Shown here piece by piece: positions 15,852-23,968 of a stretch of 64,000 bases of DNA; the first letter of the stretch is position 1; each line of letters starts with the position of its first letter. Under the pieces are notes generated by a model, which saw nothing but the letters and a program-made list of their open reading frames with translations, did not search any database and was not told where the DNA came from. This DNA is from Kineosporia babensis (GTDB lineage: Bacteria; Actinomycetota; Actinomycetes; Actinomycetales; Kineosporiaceae). Position numbers and translations under genes: made by a program. The stretch covers positions 186,001 to 250,000 of the forward strand of contig NZ_JAJOMB010000006.1 of the NCBI RefSeq assembly GCF_021129305.1, in the 5' to 3' direction.

Positions 15852-18524
15852 ATGCCTGAACCTGTGCTGTGGTGCGTGTCGTTCGACGGGGCGCCGCTGT
15901 CCGGTGTCGTGGTCGAGTCGCTGAAACTGGCCGACGCCTTCCGGCGCCGAGGCCACCGGGTGCTGCTCGACATCGGCTACGACATCAAAGCCGACAAGGG
16001 ACGCTTCTTCTCGCCGTACACCGACGAGGCCGCCTGTCTGCCGGGCTGGGTAGAACTGGTCCGGATCGACGGGATCGACCGGATCCCCTGGTACAACCCC
16101 GCCTTCGTACGCTCCACGCTGGCCGCGATACCCGCCGGCCACCAGCCCGACGGCTGCTACGAAGCCGTGGTCGAGGCGCTGACCCGGCGGATCGTGGCCA
16201 CCTGGCAGCGCCACCAGGTCACCGCTGTCCTGGTCGAGAACGGCACCCTGCCGGAGAACATCGCCTACACCGAGGCGCTGTACCAGGCGATCGAGCGCTA
16301 CGGCCCCACCCTCGGAGCGCCCCGACCGTACGTGCTGTGGCGCGATCACGACCTGATGTGGAACAGCGAACCCTCCTCCGGCAAGTACGGCCAAGCCCCC
16401 TACGCCCTCACCCCCAAGCCCCGCAACTCCCCGTACATCCGCTACCTGGCCCTGCACGAGGAGGCCCGCCGCCGCACCCTGGAATGGGCCCCGCACCTGA
16501 ACAACCTGCAGGTACTGCCCAACACCTTCGACTTCGAGCACACCGCGGTCGGCGCCGGCTTCCGCGAGAGCTACGGGGTACCGGCCGAGGCCGCGCTGAT
16601 CGCCCGCTGCACCCGCCTGATCCCGCAGAAACGCGCCGACCGCGAGATCGAGTTGCTGGCCCGCCTGCGCCACCGGATTCACGACCGGCCGGTCTACCTG
16701 TTCCTGGCCGGCGACACCGCCGAACACCCACCCACCGTCATGGCCCTGCGCGCCCAGGCCGAGCGACTGGGCGTGGCCGACCGGGTCATTTTTGGCGGCC
16801 GGCTGGCTCCCCGCGACCTGCCCGCCGGCGACGGGTACACGGTGGCCGACCTGCTCGCCGAGGCCGACCTGATGTCGTTCCTGACCTCCTACGACTACGA
16901 GAGCTACGGCAACCCGATCGGCGAGGCAGTGGCATCCGGCGTGCCCTACCTGAGTACCCGCTACGCCCTGTACGACACCGTCTACGGCCGAAAAGGACTG
17001 CAGGCGCCGGTCCTCGAGATCACCCCCGACGATCACGCCCCGCTCACCGGCGCATTCGTCGACGAAGTCGTGGCGCTGCTGACCAACCCCCTGCTGCGTA
17101 GCCGCGTCGTCATGAACAACACCGCACAAGGCGCCCGGTACTTCGCCCAGAGCAAGGCCGCCGAGGTGGTAGATCAACTGCTAACTGGGGACGTTCACGG
17201 CGCCGAACGCTCGCCGGTGTACGGAGTCGCTGGTCAGCTTTCTGTGCCACCTCTGGGCGCCACCACCCGGATGACGGTGGTGATCCCGGTCCGCGACGAG
17301 GCCGCCAACCTGCCGGCGGTGATCACCTCGCTCGCCGGACAACAAGGACCCGACGGACCCCTGGACCGTTCGCTGTTCGACGTCCTCTTGGTCGACAACA
17401 ACTCGCGCGACCAAACCGTCACGCTGGCCCAGGAACTCGCCGCCCATCATCCCGGATTCCGGCTCTGGGTGATCGGCGAACCTGAGCAAGGAGTCTCCTG
17501 CGCCCGCCGCACCGGCATGCACCTGGCCGCCCGACGGGCCCAGGAACGCGACGGCGACGACACCACGCGCCGCTTCTACCTGGTCTCGGCCGACGCCGAC
17601 TGCCGGGTGGCGCCGGACTGGCTGTGGGAACTGCTCAGGGCCATGGACAGCGACAAGGCCGCCATCGGGGTGTGCGACTACTACTACGACGCAAGCCACT
17701 TCGTCGGACGTCCGTTGCTGTGGGACGCGATCGACCGCACCATCCGCAGCCGCCGGGTGGCCTGGTCCAGATTCGGCGGCTTCCCCGACGGCAAGGGCTT
17801 CGCCGTGGACCGGCGCTCCTACCAGCGGGTGGACGGCATCGAACTGTCCTACCAGCTGGAGAACGGGCGCTTCGTCAGTCATCTTTCGGACGACTGGGAC
17901 TTCGGCATCCTCATCCGGGCCACCGGCGACGACATCGTCTATGTGCCCGGCTCGCGGGTGGAGATCAACCCCCGCCGGGTGGACCATGCCATCGACGAGG
18001 TGGTGGCTGGGCAGGCGTACGGTTCCGGCGGCATCATCACCATGCGCGACATCCGGGTGGCCGGACCGGGTGGCCGGGACCTGACCCAGGCGGAAGCGCT
18101 GCAGGCATGGGAGTTCTCGATCAAGGACTTCATGCCGAAGAACATGATCCTGGCCGCCGTCCTCACCCCCTCGCTGCTGGACGACGAGGGGGTGATCGAC
18201 CTGCTCTCACCGGCGCTGGCCAAGGCGATGGCCGCCCGTATCCCGCAGATCACCGCCGAGACCGGCCTGGTCGACTACACGCCCATCCACTCCTACAAAA
18301 CCCCCTGTTTCCGGCTGTATTTCGAGTTCGCCGAGGAGCTGTTCGCCCGGCTGCGGGCCAAGGTCGGCCCGGAGATCGGTTACCCGCCCCCGCTGCCACC
18401 GTGCCTGCAGGAAATTCGCGACACCGGCGACGAGGAACGATTCCGCGAGTTCGTGCGGCACTACTGCGAGGACCGCGAATCCGGCGAGGCGCACGACTAC
18501 TTCGGCAACGGAGGAGTTTTCTGA
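15852..18524 (+). CDS. Double glycosyltransferase (GT4-like domain fused to GT2-like domain)
   Basis: An 890-residue soluble protein with two glycosyltransferase modules. The N-terminal module (residues 1 to about 450) has a GT-B fold pattern ending in ESYGNPIGEAVASGVPYLST (about 352-371), the nucleotide-sugar site of GT4 enzymes. The second module (from about 473) starts with MTVVIPVRDEAANLPAVI and has VDNNSRDQT and the DxD-type metal site SADADC (about 580), as in GT2 enzymes. A C-terminal region of about 190 residues follows. ATG 15852 has a GAGGAG ribosome-binding site. The gene ends 1 nt before the radical SAM gene, so the two act together. Acceptor and sugars are unknown. Confidence 0.8.
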   Translation: MPEPVLWCVSFDGAPLSGVVVESLKLADAFRRRGHRVLLDIGYDIKADKGRFFSPYTDEAACLPGWVELVRIDGIDRIPWYNPAFVRSTLAAIPAGHQPDGCYEAVVEALTRRIVATWQRHQVTAVLVENGTLPENIAYTEALYQAIERYGPTLGAPRPYVLWRDHDLMWNSEPSSGKYGQAPYALTPKPRNSPYIRYLALHEEARRRTLEWAPHLNNLQVLPNTFDFEHTAVGAGFRESYGVPAEAALIARCTRLIPQKRADREIELLARLRHRIHDRPVYLFLAGDTAEHPPTVMALRAQAERLGVADRVIFGGRLAPRDLPAGDGYTVADLLAEADLMSFLTSYDYESYGNPIGEAVASGVPYLSTRYALYDTVYGRKGLQAPVLEITPDDHAPLTGAFVDEVVALLTNPLLRSRVVMNNTAQGARYFAQSKAAEVVDQLLTGDVHGAERSPVYGVAGQLSVPPLGATTRMTVVIPVRDEAANLPAVITSLAGQQGPDGPLDRSLFDVLLVDNNSRDQTVTLAQELAAHHPGFRLWVIGEPEQGVSCARRTGMHLAARRAQERDGDDTTRRFYLVSADADCRVAPDWLWELLRAMDSDKAAIGVCDYYYDASHFVGRPLLWDAIDRTIRSRRVAWSRFGGFPDGKGFAVDRRSYQRVDGIELSYQLENGRFVSHLSDDWDFGILIRATGDDIVYVPGSRVEINPRRVDHAIDEVVAGQAYGSGGIITMRDIRVAGPGGRDLTQAEALQAWEFSIKDFMPKNMILAAVLTPSLLDDEGVIDLLSPALAKAMAARIPQITAETGLVDYTPIHSYKTPCFRLYFEFAEELFARLRAKVGPEIGYPPPLPPCLQEIRDTGDEERFREFVRHYCEDRESGEAHDYFGNGGVF

Positions 18525-18525
18525 T

Positions 18526-19962
18526 ATGGACGCCCTGGAATCGCTCGCCCACCTGGACCCCGCCTACCCTCGGCCGCTGGTCTCGGAGCTGCTGGCCGCC
18601 CCCGAGAACGAACGGCTGCTGGACTACGTGGCCAACGACCCGTTCGGCGCCCACGTCTTTCCCGGTGACATCCCCGACGTCTCACCCGAGGCGTTCCTCG
18701 ACGACCTGGACGCCCAACTCGCCGACACCCGTCCGATCCATCTCTGGTCCTACATCCCGACCTGCAGCTACCGGTGCCGGTTCTGCCAGTACCCGGTGGT
18801 CATCGTCAAGGGCCCGGATGACGTGACCAGCGAAAAGGTCGACCACTGGGTAGAACTGAACATCCGCGAGGCGCAGATGTGGCTGCAGCGGGTGCCCCAC
18901 CTACGAGAGGCGCCGGTGGGGGAGTTCAACGTCTTCGGCGGAACCCCCTCACTGATGGGCCTGGACTCGGTCTCCCGGCTGCTGACGTTCTACCGCGAGA
19001 ACTTCGGCTTCGGGCCCTCCACCACGATCCGTTTCGAGGGTGACCCGACCACCCTCACCCCGGACCTGCTGGCCCGGCTGCAGGACCTGGGCTGCGACAA
19101 GGTCTCCTGCGGCGTGCAGTCTTTCGACGACCAGGTGCTGAAACTCAGCGGGCGCGAGCACACCGAGGCCGAGTGCCACGCCTTCCTCGACGCCACCCGC
19201 AAGCTCGGCTACGACTGGGTGACCATCGACCTGATGTACGGCCTGCTCGACCAGAGCGTGGCCGGTGTGGAACGCGACCTGGAACAGTTACGCCGCCACC
19301 AGGTGCCCGGCGTGGTCTGCACCAAGCTGCACCTGCGCTCGTACACCGACACCCGCACCGGCGTAGCGGGCGACCGCCCGGCCGCCTGGCAGTTCCCCGC
19401 CTACCGCAACCGCCTGGCCGAGGCCGGTCACCACTGGCCCAGCCTGGGCGAGCAGTACCAGATGCGCGAGATTCTGGCCTCCGGGCTGCGGGCCGACGGC
19501 TACGGCGAGCACCCGACCATGTACTTCCACCGCGGCGACAAGCCCCCGGAGACCTGGAAATCCATCATGGTCGACCAGGACCGCCAGGACGCCGAGGTCG
19601 CGATCGGCCTGGGTGGCAGCTCCAGCTGCCGCCGATCGGAAGCGATGACCGAGGTCAACGCGGTGAAGTACCGGCAGATGGTCGAGGCCGGCCGGCTGCC
19701 CCTGGCCTCGGCAACCCGCTTCGGACCTACCGCCACCGAATCCCGGGCGATCAAGATGGCCCTGTCTACCCTCCAGCCCGTGCGCGACGACCTGCACCGC
19801 GAGAGGTTCAACGGACGTTCGTTGTTCGACGACCCCTGGTCACAGCGCTGGGACGACCTGCAGCGCCGCGACCTGGTGACGGTGGACCGGGCCGAGGGAA
19901 TCGTGCGGCTGACCGAACCGGGTGAGGTGCTGGTCGAGGGCATCATGAACACCGAATTCTGA
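18526..19962 (+). CDS. HemN/HemW-like radical SAM enzyme
   Basis: A 478-residue radical SAM protein. The [4Fe-4S] motif is C-x3-C-x2-C at C80, C84 and C87 in PTCSYRCRFCQYP. Other HemN/HemW hallmarks are GGTPSLM (about 145), CGVQSFDDQVLKLSGREHT (about 196-214) and DLMYGLLDQS. No other heme gene is near, and the N-terminus has about 65 residues before the cluster loop. HemN-like enzymes outside heme synthesis often act as class C methyltransferases or cyclopropanases in specialised metabolism. The 1-bp gap to the double glycosyltransferase suggests both modify the same product. The reaction is not predictable from sequence. Confidence 0.85.
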   Translation: MDALESLAHLDPAYPRPLVSELLAAPENERLLDYVANDPFGAHVFPGDIPDVSPEAFLDDLDAQLADTRPIHLWSYIPTCSYRCRFCQYPVVIVKGPDDVTSEKVDHWVELNIREAQMWLQRVPHLREAPVGEFNVFGGTPSLMGLDSVSRLLTFYRENFGFGPSTTIRFEGDPTTLTPDLLARLQDLGCDKVSCGVQSFDDQVLKLSGREHTEAECHAFLDATRKLGYDWVTIDLMYGLLDQSVAGVERDLEQLRRHQVPGVVCTKLHLRSYTDTRTGVAGDRPAAWQFPAYRNRLAEAGHHWPSLGEQYQMREILASGLRADGYGEHPTMYFHRGDKPPETWKSIMVDQDRQDAEVAIGLGGSSSCRRSEAMTEVNAVKYRQMVEAGRLPLASATRFGPTATESRAIKMALSTLQPVRDDLHRERFNGRSLFDDPWSQRWDDLQRRDLVTVDRAEGIVRLTEPGEVLVEGIMNTEF

Positions 19963-20177
19963 CCATCTCGACCCGGTTTAGTGGTGTTGACCGGTCGAAC
20001 CGGGGCATTGTTCGACTTTCCGAACGCACTATTGAGACTGGGAGTTTCTGTAATTGAGAAGTTCCCCTTCGGGCAATTCTTGGTATTGGCCAGGGGTTCT
20101 TCATTTGCGCGCCGGCGCGGTCTCCAGTACTCCTTGAAGGGCGTCAAAAGACGGCGCTACTTCTTGAGGGGGAACAC

Positions 20178-20729
20178 GTGAACATTCATCGATTCGCACG
20201 TCGTTCGGCCAAGATTGCAGCATTGGCAGTGACTTTCTCGGCGACCGTGGGTGGGGGATTCGCTCATGCTTCCACGTCTGCCGCTTCGAAGCTTGACCGT
20301 GAGGTTCAGGCCGTGATTTCCGAGTTCGGGGGAACGAAACTGTCGGCGAACCAGGTCGCCTGGGACGACGGCGCCGTGGTGATGACGCTGCCCAGGCCGG
20401 GGGAAGAGCGTGCCCTGGCCGATGGTGAAAAGCGGTCGGCGGCCGGTGAGGCGAATTGCTCCGACGGCTATTCCTGCCTGTACGAACACGCCAACTGGGA
20501 TGGCCGCAGACTGCAGTTCTTCACCTGTCGGTACGAGAACCTCTCGGACTACGGGTTCCAGGATCAGACCTCGTCCTGGCACAACAACCAGAACACGAAG
20601 GCGTCCGTGGTGGAGAACTTTCTGGCGCTGGGGATCTACGAACCGCTCTGGACCGCGCAACCGAAGACAGCCAGTTCCCAGGTCGCAGATGCCCAGAACG
20701 AAAAGGCAGACCGTCTGCTCGTCTGTTGA
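20178..20729 (+). CDS. Secreted peptidase-inhibitor I36/crystallin-like protein
   Basis: A 183-residue exported protein. The signal peptide has an RRSAK basic region, a hydrophobic core (IAALAVTFSATVGGGF) and a cleavage site near AHA-S. The C-terminal domain contains CSDGYSCLYEHANWDGRRLQFFTCRYENLSDYGFQDQTSSWHNNQ, the cysteine and glycine/aromatic pattern of the inhibitor I36 family (Streptomyces metalloproteinase-inhibitor type, beta/gamma-crystallin fold). The GTG start has GAGGGGG upstream. The preceding 215 bp (19963-20177) are lower in GC and hold no convincing gene. A role in inhibiting proteases or binding calcium is inferred from the family. Confidence 0.75.
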   Translation: MNIHRFARRSAKIAALAVTFSATVGGGFAHASTSAASKLDREVQAVISEFGGTKLSANQVAWDDGAVVMTLPRPGEERALADGEKRSAAGEANCSDGYSCLYEHANWDGRRLQFFTCRYENLSDYGFQDQTSSWHNNQNTKASVVENFLALGIYEPLWTAQPKTASSQVADAQNEKADRLLVC

Positions 20730-20903
20730 CCACTGGCTGACGACACTCCAGATCCCGTCCACCGTGGTGCGAATTCGTCCCGCACGCGGTGGGCGGGATC
20801 CTGCCTGGTGCGTGGACAGCCTGGAGATAGAAATTGGAGAACCGCTGGTCTCATTCATGCTGTCGGTCCGCGCTCAAATGTCGGCGATCGACCACATCAC
20901 GAA

Positions 20904-20918
20904 TGTCGGAGTACGACA
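20904..20918. promoter_or_regulatory. Possible HipB operator upstream of hipBA
   Basis: TGTCG-GAGTA-CGACA is a perfect 5-5-5 inverted repeat. It lies just before a weak promoter pair (TTTCCA at 20921-20926, TACACT at 20944-20949, 17-bp spacer). A further TGTCG occurs at 20930-20934. HipB-type antitoxins repress their own operon through short inverted repeats at the promoter, so this is a good candidate; it is not proven. Confidence 0.4.
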
Positions 20919-20991
20919 ACTTTCCAGAGTGTCGGCGAACGCCTACACTGGCCACGCCTGAAGACAACGTCTGCGTGTGAAGGATCCATCG

Positions 20992-21351
20992 ATGCGCGTC
21001 GCGACCGTACGAGACGTCGGTGTGCTTGCGAGGAGGTTCCGGCGCGAGCAGGGCCTGACACAGGCAGACCTCGCTGAACGGGTAGGCGTTGGGCGCGAGT
21101 GGATCGTGCGCCTCGAGAGCGGACATCCCCGCCTGGAAGCCCAAAAGGTTCTGGACACCCTTTTCGTCCTTGGTCTTGTCCTCGATGTAGGTCAACCATC
21201 CCTCGCCGCTGAAGCCGGAGGGCAGTCGGGCGCCCCGAGAACACCGCGAACGGATCGCGAAGCAACGGCGTCGGCCGTTCATCCTCTCCGTAGTCCCAAG
21301 GAGGATGCCCTCGACCCGTTCGAGGCACTGTTCTCGCGACGGGCACGTTGA
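20992..21351 (+). CDS. hipB: HipB-like antitoxin / HTH transcriptional repressor
   Basis: A 119-residue protein with an XRE-family helix-turn-helix: LARRFRREQGLTQADLAERVGVGREWIVRLESGHPRLEAQKVLDTLFVLGL (about residues 9-60). The C-terminal half is polar and low-complexity and may hold the degradation tail or toxin contact. ATG 20992 is preferred over GTG 20977 because GAAGGA lies 7 nt upstream. The stop overlaps the hipA start by 1 nt (TGATG), the standard coupled arrangement. It should neutralise HipA and autoregulate. Confidence 0.85.
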   Translation: MRVATVRDVGVLARRFRREQGLTQADLAERVGVGREWIVRLESGHPRLEAQKVLDTLFVLGLVLDVGQPSLAAEAGGQSGAPRTPRTDREATASAVHPLRSPKEDALDPFEALFSRRAR

Positions 21352-22649
21352 TGGCAGGCGACCAGCAGCTACGGGTCTTCCTCGACGGGGCCCTGATCGG
21401 CGAGGTGCGGCAGACACCGCAAGGAGCCCTGTCCTTCGCGTATGACGAGGAGTACCGGGCCGAGCCAACTGCAACGCCACTTTCGTTGTCGATGCCCCTC
21501 GACGCCGAGAAGCACCCGAACAAGGTGGTCAGCGCTTATCTCGATGGCCTGCTCCCCGACTCCGAAGCAGCCCGCCGACGCTGGGGCCAGCAGTACGGAG
21601 CGAACCCGAGGAACCCATTTTCGCTCCTGCGACACGTCGGTCGCGACGCCGCGGGTGCGGTGCAGATTCTTCCGCCTGATGCAGAAGCATCCGACGCCGC
21701 CGATCAGACCGGCGATATTGAATGGCTCAGCGACGACGATTTCGCCGCGCTCGCACATGATCTCGCCGCGCACGGTGAAGACTGGGATCCAGGTCGATTC
21801 GGCGGCCGATGGAGTCTGGCCGGCGCGCAGCCGAAGATCGCGCTGTTCCAGGACCCAAAGACCGGTGCCTGGGGTATCCCCCGGGACTCGACGCCCACCA
21901 ACTGCATCATCAAGCCCGCCCTACGCGCCTTCCAGCGTCACCACGTCAACGAGGCGTTGTGTCAGCGAACTGCCCACCATGCAGGGCTCCTGACCGCCGA
22001 AGTGAGCTTGGTCGAGGTTGCCGATGTCCACGCCGTCATCTCGCACCGCTACGACCGTGACCAGGACAGCACAGGACGGTGGCACCGGGTTCACCAGGAA
22101 GACCTTTGCCAGGCCCTCTCGGTTCACCCCAGCAAGAAGTACCAGTCCGACGGCGGGCCCGGCGTAGGCGCCGTCGGCAGGCTGTTTCAGAAGCTTTCCG
22201 TCGACGACCGAACCGTCTCCGCAGAGCGCTTTTTCAAAGGGTTGGCTCTCAATGTCCTCATCGGTGGTACCGACGCTCACGCCAAGAACTACTCGCTCGT
22301 CCTGATCGGTAGCCGCGCCCAGATCGGCCCCCTGTACGACGTGGCCTCCGCCGCTTGCTACCCACAATATGTCGGCCTGGACTCCTCCATGAAGATCGGC
22401 GAGCACTGGCGGTTCCTCGACATCGGGATCGCCGACTGGAAGCGAGCAGCCAAGCAACTCGGCCTGCCGGGCGATCAAGCCATCAACTGGGTCGAGGAAC
22501 TACGCACCAACCTGCCTGGGGCGCTGGAGCGTGCTGTTGCTTCACTGCCCCCGAACGTTCAGGTCGAAGCCAACGCCATGGCCGAACGTATCGCCGAGCA
22601 CGTCGCTGGAACCTGGCGCCCCGACCAGACCGTGATTCGCCCCACCTGA
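21351..22649 (+). CDS. hipA: HipA-family serine/threonine kinase toxin
   Basis: A 432-residue HipA-like protein. The N-terminal HipA_N (couple_hipA) region is LRVFLDGALIGEVRQTPQGALSFAYDEEY (about residues 7-35). The kinase core has SLAGAQPKIAL (the phosphate-binding strand) and LIGGTDAHAKNYSLVL, with the catalytic Asp and metal-binding Asn in place. So the toxin looks intact. Known HipA kinases phosphorylate glutamyl-tRNA synthetase and induce dormancy; the target here may differ. It is translationally coupled to hipB. Confidence 0.9.
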   Translation: MAGDQQLRVFLDGALIGEVRQTPQGALSFAYDEEYRAEPTATPLSLSMPLDAEKHPNKVVSAYLDGLLPDSEAARRRWGQQYGANPRNPFSLLRHVGRDAAGAVQILPPDAEASDAADQTGDIEWLSDDDFAALAHDLAAHGEDWDPGRFGGRWSLAGAQPKIALFQDPKTGAWGIPRDSTPTNCIIKPALRAFQRHHVNEALCQRTAHHAGLLTAEVSLVEVADVHAVISHRYDRDQDSTGRWHRVHQEDLCQALSVHPSKKYQSDGGPGVGAVGRLFQKLSVDDRTVSAERFFKGLALNVLIGGTDAHAKNYSLVLIGSRAQIGPLYDVASAACYPQYVGLDSSMKIGEHWRFLDIGIADWKRAAKQLGLPGDQAINWVEELRTNLPGALERAVASLPPNVQVEANAMAERIAEHVAGTWRPDQTVIRPT

Positions 22650-22795
22650 TCCGGCTTGACGGGCAGTCGCCCAGGCCATCGATCAGATCCACGTTCTGGA
22701 ACTCGATTTCCGCAGTCGGGTCTCGGTCCTGGCCGGCTGCACGGAACCGGGCCCGGGTCGGCTGCGTCCAAGGGCGGCGAACACGGGAGGATCTG

Positions 22796-23287
22796 ATGAA
22801 GAAGACCTGGATGGTCATGCCGGCGCTGCTGGCCGTGGTGCTGGCCGGTTGTGGTGCGGACAGTTCTGGTGATGCGGTGACGCCGCAGGATGCTGAGCCG
22901 GCGCTGGAGGAGCAGATCCTGGGCGTGTGGTACCCGTGGGACATTCCCTCGTACGAGCCCTCGAAGTTCGGGGTGCAGACGTTCGGGGAGGCCTCGGTGG
23001 AGTTCAAGGACGACGGGACCTGGTCGGGCAGCGACGGCTGCAACGGGCAGAGTGGTGAGTACGAGGTCGCTGCGGACGGGAAGTTCTCGGCGTCGGAGCC
23101 GGGGGTGCAGACCATGATCGGGTGCGCCAACGTGCCCAACGCTTCGGTGCTGCATTCCTCGTTCAAGGCCGAGATCGTGGACGGTGTGCTGGTTCTCAGC
23201 AGCCAGAGCGACCAGGTCAACGGGCGTTACGTGCGTGAGCCTCAGGCCGGGCCGTCGCCGACGGCTTCGGCGGTTGCGGAGAGCTGA
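22796..23287 (+). CDS. META-like secreted lipoprotein
   Basis: A 163-residue lipoprotein with a signal peptide ending in the lipobox LAGC (residues 17-20). The mature part has GVWYPWDIPSY, VEFKDDGTWSGSDGCNGQSGEY and MIGCANVP. The GSDGCN motif resembles META/HslJ domains, which bind no known ligand. ATG 22796 follows GGGAGGATCTG. The last 46 nt overlap the end of the convergent acetyltransferase gene. The function is unknown; an envelope or stress role is common for the family. Confidence 0.7.
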   Translation: MKKTWMVMPALLAVVLAGCGADSSGDAVTPQDAEPALEEQILGVWYPWDIPSYEPSKFGVQTFGEASVEFKDDGTWSGSDGCNGQSGEYEVAADGKFSASEPGVQTMIGCANVPNASVLHSSFKAEIVDGVLVLSSQSDQVNGRYVREPQAGPSPTASAVAES

Positions 23288-23910
23288 GCGTTCTCGGCCC
23301 GGTCGGCAGCCGGGCGGAGCATGACCTGGGACTGAGCGCCGGGCAGCAGGTTCACGGTGGCGACGGTGACGAAGCCGTGGCGGGCGTACAACCGGGCGCT
23401 GCCGGTGGTGGTGGCCTCCAGCGCCGCGGGGGCTCCGGCCTGGTCGATCTGGGCCAGGCGGTAGCGCAGCAGGGCCGAGCCGATGCCCTGCCCCTGTCGT
23501 TCCGGGTCGGCGGCGACGTCCTGCAGGTACCAGTGCGGCTCGCGCGGCCGATGCGCCCGGACCGCCCGCTCCTGCTGCAGGCCGCGGCCGAGGGAGCCGC
23601 CCAGCAGGTTGCCCAGCGCCCAGCCGATCCGGGCGGCCTGGCGGCGCCACCACGGAGTGGGGCCCTGCTCGATCCGGGGTGCGGACCAGCGCAGGGCGCC
23701 GACCACACGCCCGTTCTCGTCCACCGCGACGTCCAGCGGCCGCGGGCCCGGGCCGGCCAGGTCGGCGTGCATGATCCAGCGGATGGTGCGGGCGCGGTGC
23801 CGGGTCCGGGGCATCAGGGCGACCCAGACCGGGTCGTGCTCGAAGGCCCGGGCGAAGAGGTCGGCGGCGGCAGCGATGTCATCGGTGGTGGCGGGTCTGA
23901 CGTGGACCAT
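23242..23910 (-). CDS. GNAT-family N-acetyltransferase
   Basis: A 222-residue protein. MVHVRPATTDDIAAAADLFARAF at the start and VAADPERQGQGIGSALL (acetyl-CoA motif A, RxGxG, about residues 128-144) identify the GNAT fold. GSARLYARHGFVTV is motif B. The last 46 nt overlap the convergent lipoprotein gene, so the final 15 residues are the least certain. The promoter probably lies in 23911-23970, where minus-strand TTGCTC and TAGACT stand 18 bp apart around a tandem repeat. The acyl acceptor is unknown. Confidence 0.85.
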   Translation of the reverse strand: MVHVRPATTDDIAAAADLFARAFEHDPVWVALMPRTRHRARTIRWIMHADLAGPGPRPLDVAVDENGRVVGALRWSAPRIEQGPTPWWRRQAARIGWALGNLLGGSLGRGLQQERAVRAHRPREPHWYLQDVAADPERQGQGIGSALLRYRLAQIDQAGAPAALEATTTGSARLYARHGFVTVATVNLLPGAQSQVMLRPAADRAENAQLSATAEAVGDGPA

Positions 23911-23926
23911 GCGAAGAGTCTACGAA

Positions 23927-23968
23927 CCGTTCGGTCGGCTGAGCAATCCGTTTGGTCGGCTGAATGAC
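23927..23968. repeat. Tandem 21-bp direct repeat in a divergent promoter region
   Basis: Two adjacent 21-bp units begin CCGTTCGGTCGGCTGA (23927) and CCGTTTGGTCGGCTGA (23948); the first 16 bp differ at one position. They lie between the starts of the acetyltransferase gene and the YbhN-like gene and overlap the likely acetyltransferase promoter. A regulator binding site is plausible but no regulator is identified. Confidence 0.5.

Noticed and set aside
18526-19962. True coproporphyrinogen dehydrogenase for heme synthesis
   Set aside because: The motifs are HemN-like, but no heme genes are near and the gene is coupled to a glycosyltransferase, so I do not assign hemN.
19981-20181. 66-codon open frame before the I36-type gene
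   Set aside because: Odd composition, no similarity and it overlaps the ribosome-binding site of the next gene; probably untranslated leader.
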